This document shows positions 1 to 5,306 of a stretch of DNA of 9,703 bases, piece after piece. Where the stretch lies: the NCBI GenBank assembly GCA_018374635.1, contig JAHAEW010000099.1, positions 1 to 9,703 of the forward strand, given 5' to 3'. The DNA comes from Clostridiales bacterium. GTDB lineage: Bacteria > Bacillota > Clostridia > Oscillospirales > Oscillospiraceae. How positions within the stretch are numbered: the stretch's first letter is position 1; every line of letters begins with the position of its first letter. The notes under the pieces were generated by a model. It worked only from the letters and a program-made list of their open reading frames with translations, was not told where the DNA came from and ran no database searches. The translations under genes and the position numbers were made by a program.

Positions 1-43
1 ACAAAGCAGTAATGCCATTGCTTTTATCTTTTTTTCTTCTCAT
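1..43 (-). CDS. Start of a gene running off the left edge; possible large serine recombinase
   Basis: An ATG at 43-41 opens a frame that continues past the window edge; 14 residues are visible (MRRKKDKSNGITAL). A good Shine-Dalgarno, AAAGGAG at 56-50, lies 6 bases upstream. The ATG overlaps the TGA that ends the truncated topB frame (ATGA), so the two could be translationally coupled. From memory of the family, a short basic leader followed by ITAL, normally continuing with Tyr and an Arg-Leu-Ser stretch, is how many large serine recombinases of clostridial mobile elements begin. The identification is inferred from very few residues: the catalytic Ser is outside the window. The AT-rich sequence here contrasts with the GC-rich topB beside it, which fits a separate mobile element. 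Confidence 0.45.
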   Translation of the reverse strand, partial: MRRKKDKSNGITAL

Positions 44-1482
44 GCTGAACTCCTTTCTTCAATTCCTATCCACTCCTTACGCTCACAAAATATCACATCC
101 GTGTGGTGCTTGGGCGGCGTGGTCTTACCCGTCTTGATCTTGGCGGCGGCCACCGGCAGCGTCTGTCCTTCCGTCAGTCTGTCCGGCCCTGTCCCCACCT
201 CCGCGTCCGCCGTCTGCGCGTGCACCTTCCAGCCGGGGGACAGGACTTCCTTCCATTTGGCGGTGTAAGGGTCCCCAGCACACAGCGCCGTGATGCAGGT
301 CTCCGCAGAGCGGCAAGGCGGGCAGACGGCCCGGAGCAGGCCCAAAGACACCAGCCGCAGTATCTCACGCTCCCCAATGGGCAGGGCCTCCAGGTCCGCC
401 CTGCCCGCGCTGGCCGTGGGCACCACGGCATGGTGGTCGCTGACCCTGGCGCTGTCGCAGACCTGTCCGGCCAGCACCGTCTCCGGCGCGGCCACACCGC
501 AGATGCTGGCAGCCGCCTCGACCAGCGCCGGGACGCCCGCCTCCATATCGTCCGTCAGATACCGGCTGTCTGTCCGGGGGTAAGTAGAGAACTTTTTGTC
601 GTAGAGGGCTTGTAGGTAGTCTAAAGTCTGCTGGGCGGTGTAGCCCAGGGTGCGGTTGGCCTCCCGCTGGAGGGTGGTCAGATCAAAGAGGGCGGGCGGT
701 TTTTCTGTTTTCTCCCGCCGTTCCACGGCTTGGACCGTCGCTGTGCTGCCCTGGCACCGGGCGGCGGCCTCTTGCGCCTCCTTCTTGCTGGGCTTTCGTT
801 CCCCGGCCAGGGTGAGGCCGCCGCAGTCCAGCTCCACGGTGTAGAATGTCTCCGGCTGGAACGCGGCGATCTCCACCTCCCGCTGGACCACCAGCGCCAG
901 CGTGGGGGAGACCACGCGGCCAATGTTCAGGGTACAGCCATAGAGCAGGGAGAACAGCCGGGTGGCGTTGATGCCCACCAGCCAGTCCGCCTTGGACCGG
1001 CAGAGGGCGGCCTGATGCAGCCCGTCATACTCCCGTCCGGGGCGCAGATGGGTAAAGCCCTCCCGGATGGCCTCGTCCTCCATGGAGGAAATCCACAGCC
1101 GGGAAATGGGCTTGGAGCAGCCTGCCAGGGCATAGACCGTGCGGAAAATCAGCTCCCCCTCGCGGCCCGCGTCACAGGCGTTGACCACCTCGGCCACGTC
1201 CTCCCGCCGCAGCAGGGTCCGCAGGGTGTCGAACTGGTCCCGCTTGTCCGGGCTGATGGTGAATTTCCAGTGTTCCGGCAGGATGGGCAGGTCCTCCTTC
1301 CGCCACTTGGCGTAGGCCGGGTCATACGCGGCGGCGTCCGCCAGCTCCGCCAGATGCCCCACACACCAGCTCACCAGCCAGCCGTTTCCTTCCAGATACC
1401 CCTCCCGGCGCTGTCCTGCCCCCAGCACAGCGGCCAGACCTTGGGCTACCGAGGGCTTTTCCGCAATTACCAACTGATACAA
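40..1482 (-). CDS. topB: DNA topoisomerase III (type IA), C-terminally truncated
   Basis: Type IA topoisomerase of the kind carried by Tn1549/CTn-like ICEs, where it is thought to untangle single-stranded DNA during transfer or replication. The TOPRIM domain is visible: VIAEKPS with catalytic Glu8, and ACDAGREGE at 102-110 with the metal-binding acidic residues. The active-site Tyr is Y301 in STYPRTDSRY. The start is a TTG at 1482-1480 with SD AAGGAG (1498-1493) 10 bases upstream; no better ATG is near. ICE homologues are usually about 650-700 residues. This one has 480, and the last 20 or so are foreign sequence read through before a chance TGA. The region that should carry the GLGTPATR-like motif is missing, so strand-passage activity is doubtful. 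The gene is separated from the rest of the conjugation operon by a plus-strand cassette. Confidence 0.9.
   Translation of the reverse strand: MYQLVIAEKPSVAQGLAAVLGAGQRREGYLEGNGWLVSWCVGHLAELADAAAYDPAYAKWRKEDLPILPEHWKFTISPDKRDQFDTLRTLLRREDVAEVVNACDAGREGELIFRTVYALAGCSKPISRLWISSMEDEAIREGFTHLRPGREYDGLHQAALCRSKADWLVGINATRLFSLLYGCTLNIGRVVSPTLALVVQREVEIAAFQPETFYTVELDCGGLTLAGERKPSKKEAQEAAARCQGSTATVQAVERREKTEKPPALFDLTTLQREANRTLGYTAQQTLDYLQALYDKKFSTYPRTDSRYLTDDMEAGVPALVEAAASICGVAAPETVLAGQVCDSARVSDHHAVVPTASAGRADLEALPIGEREILRLVSLGLLRAVCPPCRSAETCITALCAGDPYTAKWKEVLSPGWKVHAQTADAEVGTGPDRLTEGQTLPVAAAKIKTGKTTPPKHHTDVIFCERKEWIGIEERSSA
94..106. other. Breakpoint inside topB (element junction)
   Basis: On the minus strand the topB frame matches the expected family sequence up to about residues 459-461 (KTTPPKH, then HT). 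After that the translation (DVIFCERKEWIGIEERSSA) no longer resembles topoisomerase III, and base composition drops sharply to AT-rich. I place the junction at about 94-106. A short dyad, CACA-TCCG-TGTG at 94-105, lies on it. The exact base cannot be fixed without an intact copy. An insertion by the element whose gene begins at 43, or a deletion, would both explain it. Confidence 0.6.
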
Positions 1483-1518
1483 ATTCGTCTCACTCCTTTT
1501 TCAGCCAGCATAAAACGC

Positions 1519-1547
1519 TTGCAAGGTTTGTATAATAATGATAGAAT
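1519..1547 (+). promoter_or_regulatory. Sigma-70-type promoter of the toxin-antitoxin operon
   Basis: TTGCAA at 1519-1524 and TAGAAT at 1542-1547 are separated by exactly 17 bases, in an AT-rich gap between divergent genes. The antitoxin ATG follows at 1580 with its SD (GGAGG at 1568-1572) 7 bases before it. Both boxes are one or two bases from consensus. The -10 box lies within a palindrome. Confidence 0.6.
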
Positions 1548-1555
1548 ACTATCAA
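1529..1555 (-). promoter_or_regulatory. Possible minus-strand promoter for topB
   Basis: On the minus strand TTGATA (1555-1550) is followed 15 bases later by TATACA (1534-1529), about 50 bases before the topB start. The spacing is shorter than ideal and the -10 box is poor. It overlaps the plus-strand promoter of the toxin-antitoxin operon face to face. A local promoter would make sense because topB is cut off from the upstream operon, but read-through cannot be excluded. Confidence 0.25.
1539..1554. promoter_or_regulatory. Palindromic operator candidate over the -10 box
   Basis: TGATAG-AATA-CTATCA is a perfect inverted repeat with 6-base arms and a 4-base centre, and it covers the -10 box. 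Antitoxins of the YefM/Phd type repress their own operon by binding palindromes at the promoter, so this is the natural candidate site. It also covers the -35 side of the possible opposing topB promoter, so binding could affect both directions. The functional role is inferred. Confidence 0.5.
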
Positions 1556-1579
1556 GAAAATAGAATCGGAGGTTTTGCT

Positions 1580-1849
1580 ATGATTATCAAGCCATCCACC
1601 GCTCTGCGGAATGACTACGGCTCCATCTCAGACTTAGCCCACACGGAGGATGCCCCCATCTACATTACAAAGAATGGGGAGGGCGATCTGGTGATTATGA
1701 GCATTGACGCCTATGAGCGCCGGGAAGAAGTTTTGAAGCTGCGGGCAAAGATAGAGGCGGCGGAGCAGGCGCGGTTGTCCGGCCAGCCCGCCTATTCCAT
1801 AGAGGAATCCCGGAAGCGTCTGGAGGCCATCTATGGACAGGACCTGTAA
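1580..1849 (+). CDS. YefM/Phd-family antitoxin
   Basis: An 89-residue protein resembling type II antitoxins of the Phd/YefM family. The N-terminal half (IIKPSTALRNDYGSISDLA, then APIYITKNGEGDLVIMS) matches the usual DNA-binding and dimerisation fold: a short helix with an R-x-x-y/F-x-x-I pattern, then a beta hairpin ending in VIMS. The C-terminal half (about 45-89) is charged and helical, suitable for wrapping around the toxin. I chose ATG 1580 over an in-frame start at 1538 because it has SD GGAGG (1568-1572) at 7 bases, and because the 1538 start would lie in the promoter. Its last 17 bases overlap the toxin gene. It probably represses the operon through the palindrome at 1539-1554. Confidence 0.85.
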   Translation: MIIKPSTALRNDYGSISDLAHTEDAPIYITKNGEGDLVIMSIDAYERREEVLKLRAKIEAAEQARLSGQPAYSIEESRKRLEAIYGQDL

Positions 1850-2156
1850 GCTGGATATTTTAGCGCCCGCTCAGGCGGAATTGGAGGAAATTGCGCGTGT
1901 CCACATGGCCCTCTCCGGCCCCCGGTCCGCGCAGGAAATCACCGATAAAATTTACGATGCCATGGAGCAGTTGACGCACTTTCCGCTCTCCGGCCCGCCG
2001 GTCCGGGATGAGCAGTTGCGTGTCGGAGGGTATCGCTATATCCTGGCGGGTAAATATCTGGTGATCTACCGTCTCCTGGGCGATACGGTGGTCGTGTACC
2101 ATATTGCCCACGGCGCGACAGATTACCCCAAGCTGTTTCGGACCTCCTATTTTTGA
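1833..2156 (+). CDS. RelE/ParE-superfamily toxin
   Basis: A 107-residue protein with the RelE/ParE layout: an N-terminal strand (KLDILAPAQAELEEIA), two helices (about 12-50), then a beta-sheet core with R63, GYRYI (66-70), KYLVIYR (74-80) and VVVYHIAHG (86-94). The spacing of basic and aromatic residues on the last strands is typical of the family. RelE members cut mRNA at the ribosome and ParE members poison gyrase; which applies here cannot be told from sequence. ATG 1833 has SD GGAGG at 1822-1826, inside the antitoxin gene, and the 17-base overlap indicates coupled translation. The stop overlaps a possible TTG start of the next gene. Confidence 0.85.
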   Translation: MDRTCKLDILAPAQAELEEIARVHMALSGPRSAQEITDKIYDAMEQLTHFPLSGPPVRDEQLRVGGYRYILAGKYLVIYRLLGDTVVVYHIAHGATDYPKLFRTSYF

Positions 2157-2158
2157 AT

Positions 2159-2458
2159 ATGATTTGGACGGTTCGTGATGCGCAAGATGCCCTTACGCCG
2201 GTCTTTGAGCAATATGGGGTCTCCCGTGCCGTCCTGTTCGGCTCCATCGCCCAGGGAACAGCCACGCAGAAAAGCGACATAGACCTTCTGGTGGACAGTC
2301 ACCTGCGCGGCATGAAGTTTGTGGGGCTTATGGAGGCGGTCCGGCAAATCGCCGGAAGGCCGGTAGATGTATTTGACGTGACCCATATTGAGCGCGGCTC
2401 CCCATTGGACCGGGAAATCCACGCCACGGGGATCACAATTTATGAGAACACAATATGA
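2159..2458 (+). CDS. MNT-type small nucleotidyltransferase
   Basis: A 99-residue protein of the minimal nucleotidyltransferase (MNT, pol-beta-like) family. The defining signature is present: LFGS (26-29) followed by SDIDLLVD, with G28-S29 and metal-binding D40 and D42. A third acidic position is likely in PVDVFDV (D70 or D73). Such proteins usually pair with a HEPN toxin, as in the MntA/HepT type VII systems, where MNT adds AMP to the toxin. No HEPN gene is visible here; the neighbours are YefM and RelE-type genes. I used ATG 2159, giving MIWTV. An in-frame TTG at 2153 overlapping the relE-like stop is an alternative. No clear SD is seen, so translation is probably coupled. A strong terminator follows. 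Confidence 0.85.
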   Translation: MIWTVRDAQDALTPVFEQYGVSRAVLFGSIAQGTATQKSDIDLLVDSHLRGMKFVGLMEAVRQIAGRPVDVFDVTHIERGSPLDREIHATGITIYENTI

Positions 2459-2473
2459 ATCTGGGGTATGAAG

Positions 2474-2504
2474 GACGGCCCGCCATGCGGCGGGCCGTCT
2501 TTTT
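2474..2504 (+). terminator. Intrinsic terminator of the toxin-antitoxin operon
   Basis: A perfect 11-base stem, GACGGCCCGCC (2474-2484) and GGCGGGCCGTC (2489-2499), with loop ATGC is followed by TTTTT (2500-2504). It lies 16 bases after the nucleotidyltransferase stop. On the minus strand the hairpin is followed by CTTCAT with no U-run, so it should act mainly on plus-strand transcripts. It abuts the end of the convergent Cys-rich gene. Confidence 0.9.
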
Positions 2505-2685
2505 ATGCCCTGGCCGGAAGATGCTGCATGACGCCCCGGTGACAGGGCAGGACGCAGCCCTCGCCAAACCGCTTGCAGCCGTGGCAGGGGTGCCCCTTGG
2601 GGGCGGGAGCAGGGCGGGATGGACGCGGCCTGTGCGGGACCTGCATCATCGTCCGCTCATAAGGGCTGTCGGTGAAGGTTCTCAT
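2503..2685 (-). CDS. Small Cys-rich ICE protein (60 aa), unknown function
   Basis: The ATG at 2685-2683 overlaps the TGA of the DUF4366 gene (ATGA), which suggests coupled translation and supports a real gene. Only a weak SD (AAGGG) is present. The N-terminus (MRTFTDSPYERTMMQVP) and a Pro/Arg-rich linker lead to a compact Cys/His cluster: C34-x2-C37-x6-C44-x3-C48, with His at 32, 35 and 49. This could bind zinc. I recall similar short proteins at this place in related ICEs but know of no assigned function. The stop (2505-2503) lies in the T-run of the opposing terminator. Confidence 0.65.
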   Translation of the reverse strand: MRTFTDSPYERTMMQVPHRPRPSRPAPAPKGHPCHGCKRFGEGCVLPCHRGVMQHLPARA

Positions 2686-3398
2686 GTGCCCTTGTCCTCC
2701 CCATCCTCGTCCTCATCATCGGCCAGACTATCCTCGTATTCCTCGTCATCCTCGCCGTAGTCGTAGTCGTCCAGGTCGTCGGGGCCCTTGGTGCTGGCCT
2801 GTTTGCCCTTGACCAGCTTGAAGTAGGCCAGCGCCCCACCGCCGCCCAGCAGGACCAGGACGGCCAGCAGCACGGCGGGGTTCAGGCCGCCCGCCTCTTT
2901 CTCCGGCTCCGGCGTCTCCTCCGGTTCCGGGGTGGGTTCCGGCTCCGGCTCCTTTCCCGCGCACTCAGTCATGTTGACCGCACACACCGGGCAGGCGGTG
3001 TTGACCGCACCAGCCGCGCACTTCTCCGTGCAGGAACAGGCGGCGGGTTCCCCGTCCTCCATGAGCGCCAGCAGGTCGGCCTCGTCCACGGCGTTCAGGA
3101 AATAGACGGTGTTCTCACCGTCCGCCGCCCGGTCTACAATAATATAAAAGGTATTGCCGCCCTTGGTCTGGACGGTGATAAACTGCTTATCTCCGGCAGC
3201 GTCACCCTCAATGTCGTCCACGATGGTCAGGTTGCCCTCCGGGGTCAGGGGCTCCGGCTCCACGCCCCCGGTAACGGGTTCCTCCGAAGTTACTTCCTCC
3301 GGGTCCTCGGCGTAAGCGAAGGCGGCGGGGGTCAGGGCGGTGCAGCACAGCATCACGGCCAGCAGGCCGGTGAACAGACGGGTTTTAAGTTTCCTCAT
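2682..3398 (-). CDS. DUF4366 (CD1107-type) ICE surface protein
   Basis: A 238-residue secreted, membrane-anchored protein of conjugative elements. In order: a signal peptide (1-28, basic MRKLKTR then a hydrophobic run ending AFA), the conserved domain (about 55-115, including GNLTIVDDIEG and KGGNTFYIIVDR), a Cys cluster (CSCTEKC to CPVCAVNMTEC, about 121-146), a Pro/Glu linker, a membrane segment (172-194, NPAVLLAVLVLLGGGGALAYF) and a very acidic Asp/Glu tail (206-238). I chose ATG 3398 because AGGAGG (3413-3408) is 9 bases upstream; the in-frame ATG at 3407 touches that SD. The start overlaps the DUF4315 stop by 14 bases. Function is not established. The topology suggests an outside domain and a short acidic cytoplasmic tail, perhaps a channel accessory. 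Confidence 0.85.
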   Translation of the reverse strand: MRKLKTRLFTGLLAVMLCCTALTPAAFAYAEDPEEVTSEEPVTGGVEPEPLTPEGNLTIVDDIEGDAAGDKQFITVQTKGGNTFYIIVDRAADGENTVYFLNAVDEADLLALMEDGEPAACSCTEKCAAGAVNTACPVCAVNMTECAGKEPEPEPTPEPEETPEPEKEAGGLNPAVLLAVLVLLGGGGALAYFKLVKGKQASTKGPDDLDDYDYGEDDEEYEDSLADDEDEDGEDKGT

Positions 3399-3636
3399 GG
3401 TCGGCATCCTCCTTTTCCACAGGGGCGGCAGACTGCGGCCCGGACGGACGGGCCGTCTGCATGAGCGCGGCCAGCTCGTCCGGCGTCACGCCCATGCGCC
3501 GGACAATGCCCACAATATCCAGGTTCTCCAGCTCCGTCACCTGTTTGTCGATCTCGTCGTTGCGGGCGGTGAGCTTGGCGATCTTCTCGCTGTTTTTCTC
3601 ACGCTCCGCCAGCAGTTTTGTAATTTTCGGGTTCAA
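3385..3636 (-). CDS. DUF4315 family coiled-coil protein
   Basis: An 83-residue protein. Residues 2-40 (NPKITKLLAEREKNSEKIAK onward) form a charged coiled coil, followed by the conserved ELENLDIVGIVRRMGVTPDE stretch (about 36-55) and a disordered Pro/Glu tail. This pattern is the DUF4315 family, found next to DUF4366 in Tn1549/CTn-like ICEs. The start is TTG at 3636-3634, with GAGGAG (3650-3645) 8 bases upstream; an in-frame ATG at 3672 would overlap the hydrolase gene and has no better SD. It starts 14 bases after the hydrolase stop and overlaps the next gene. It has no signal peptide or membrane segment, so it is probably cytoplasmic. Function unknown. Confidence 0.85.
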   Translation of the reverse strand: MNPKITKLLAEREKNSEKIAKLTARNDEIDKQVTELENLDIVGIVRRMGVTPDELAALMQTARPSGPQSAAPVEKEDADHEET

Positions 3637-3650
3637 TGAAAACACTCCTC

Positions 3651-5306
3651 TCAGGGCAGGCGGCCATAGCAATATAGGTGCTCCTGCCAGTAGCTTGTAT
3701 TCAGGTTTGCGTAAGAGATTGGGGACCCGGCGTGGATCATCATGCCATTCCCCACATAGATGCCACAGTGAGAGACCCCCGGCGTATCATAGGTCCCCTT
3801 GAAGAACACCAGATCGCCCGGTTTGGCGTTGGCGGCGGTAACGGGGGTGCAGATGTTGCACAGGCCCTGCGCCCCCAGCCGCCCCACGTCCCAGCCGCTG
3901 TGATTGATGACCCAGCTCACAAAGCCGGAGCAATCAAAACTGGTGGAGGGGCTGGACCCGCCCCAAACATAGGGGTAGCCCAGGTATTTCTCCGCCTCCT
4001 CCAGCATGGCGGCAAACTGCTCGTCCTCCAATGCCTCCGGGGGCACGTCGTAGTCCAGGTAGTCCTCCTTTTGAGAGGCGTTGGGGTACTGGCTCTGCGG
4101 GAACAGGTCCGGGCGGTTGCCCAGGGTGGCCATATAAACGGCGTACATGGAAAACTGCTCCTCGCCCATGATGTAGACCGGCAAGTGAGACAGGTCGGTA
4201 TTTTCCAAAGTCACATAGCAGATGTACCAGGAGTAGGGGTCCCCCTCGCTGTCATACCGGGTCTCCACCACGACGCGCTCGGTGAGGATGTACTGCTTCT
4301 CAAAGAGCATATCCAGCGTCCCTTGCACCTCGTCCAGCGTCCACTCCCCCTGATGGTAGGCGGTGAGGATGGAAATGAGCACATAGGGGTCGTGCCCGAT
4401 CTCGTCCAGGTCAAAGTGGTATTCGTCGTAGGAATGGGTGCTCTCGTAGGTGTCCAGGTAGTCTTGCAGCTCCGCCTCCATCCCGGCATAGGCGGCCTCC
4501 GCGCCCAGCATGGCCTCGTCGGTGGAAAGATAGGTGGTGCTGGCGATGCCGGACATGCCGCCCTGCACCAGCACGGAACAGGAGGACATGCAGTTGAGGA
4601 AGAACGCGACAGCCAGAAACAGGCCCGCAGCGATCAGGAAGCCCTTTTTGTGCCTCCGGGCAAAATCCGCCGCCTGACGGCTCTTTTTCGCCGCCGTCTT
4701 TGCAGAATGGGCCGTGTGCGCGGTAGTCTGCCCCACGGTGGCGGCGGTCTGTCCGGCGCGGCGGGCGGCGGCATACTGCCGCTTGGCGGCCTGCTTCTGC
4801 TGCCAGCGGGACAGCGGATTGCTGGAAAGGCCGGGGTTCTCTTGCAGGCTCTTTTGATACAGGGCGTTGACGTTAGCCTTTTCCAGCTTCCGCTCCGCCG
4901 CAGCCGCCTTGCGGTAGGGGCGCAGCTTATGGGAGCGATACCCGGCCCGGACCAGACGCCCGGCGCTCTCTGCCGCCTCCTCCGTCTTATGGACGCTCTC
5001 CACTCCCACATTGTCCGCCTCATTCTGGTGAACCCCCCGATGCACCGCGCCCAGCGCCGTATCTGCCGGGGCATCCCGCAGCGCATGTTGGAGCTTGGAG
5101 GGCGGCTTCTTGTCCTCAAACTGCAAGCGCACCGTGACGGCCCCAGTCTCCTGGTTCACGGTGCGCTGCTTGACCTTCCGCTTGGGGATCTTCGCCTGGG
5201 CCTTATCCGCCCGGTTCGCCGCCCGGTCCACTTTGCGGATGGACTTTTCCAGGGCGGGGCTCTCCCGTTCCTCTTTGGTAAACTGCAAGCGCGACTCTCG
5301 TCTCAA
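3651..5306 (-). CDS. CD1108-type NlpC/P60 cell-wall hydrolase
   Basis: A 551-residue conjugation-associated peptidoglycan hydrolase. Residues 1-220 are a basic, Ala/Lys/Arg-rich, probably disordered cytoplasmic region. A single membrane segment is at about 222-239 (GFLIAAGLFLAVAFFLNC). An extracellular stretch (250-400, with DPYVLISILTAYHQGEWTL) matches the CD1108-type middle domain. The C-terminal NlpC/P60 (C40) peptidase is complete: C459 in FDCSGF, H513 in SHCGIYVG and H525 in MIHAG. Such enzymes cut stem peptides and make room for the type IV channel in Gram-positive walls. No separate lysozyme domain is recognisable, unlike the two-domain enzymes of some ICEs. The start is TTG at 5306, overlapping the VirB4 stop (TTGA), with AGGAGG (5319-5314) 7 bases upstream. 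Confidence 0.92.
   Translation of the reverse strand: MRRESRLQFTKEERESPALEKSIRKVDRAANRADKAQAKIPKRKVKQRTVNQETGAVTVRLQFEDKKPPSKLQHALRDAPADTALGAVHRGVHQNEADNVGVESVHKTEEAAESAGRLVRAGYRSHKLRPYRKAAAAERKLEKANVNALYQKSLQENPGLSSNPLSRWQQKQAAKRQYAAARRAGQTAATVGQTTAHTAHSAKTAAKKSRQAADFARRHKKGFLIAAGLFLAVAFFLNCMSSCSVLVQGGMSGIASTTYLSTDEAMLGAEAAYAGMEAELQDYLDTYESTHSYDEYHFDLDEIGHDPYVLISILTAYHQGEWTLDEVQGTLDMLFEKQYILTERVVVETRYDSEGDPYSWYICYVTLENTDLSHLPVYIMGEEQFSMYAVYMATLGNRPDLFPQSQYPNASQKEDYLDYDVPPEALEDEQFAAMLEEAEKYLGYPYVWGGSSPSTSFDCSGFVSWVINHSGWDVGRLGAQGLCNICTPVTAANAKPGDLVFFKGTYDTPGVSHCGIYVGNGMMIHAGSPISYANLNTSYWQEHLYCYGRLP

Noticed and set aside
730..1563. Plus-strand open frame of 277 codons opposite topB
   Set aside because: The minus strand carries TOPRIM motifs and the catalytic Tyr; the plus frame has no recognisable feature and runs into the divergent promoter region.
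2474..2504. Terminator for the minus-strand conjugation operon
   Set aside because: On the minus strand the hairpin is followed by CTTCAT with no U-run; the U-run is on the plus-strand side.
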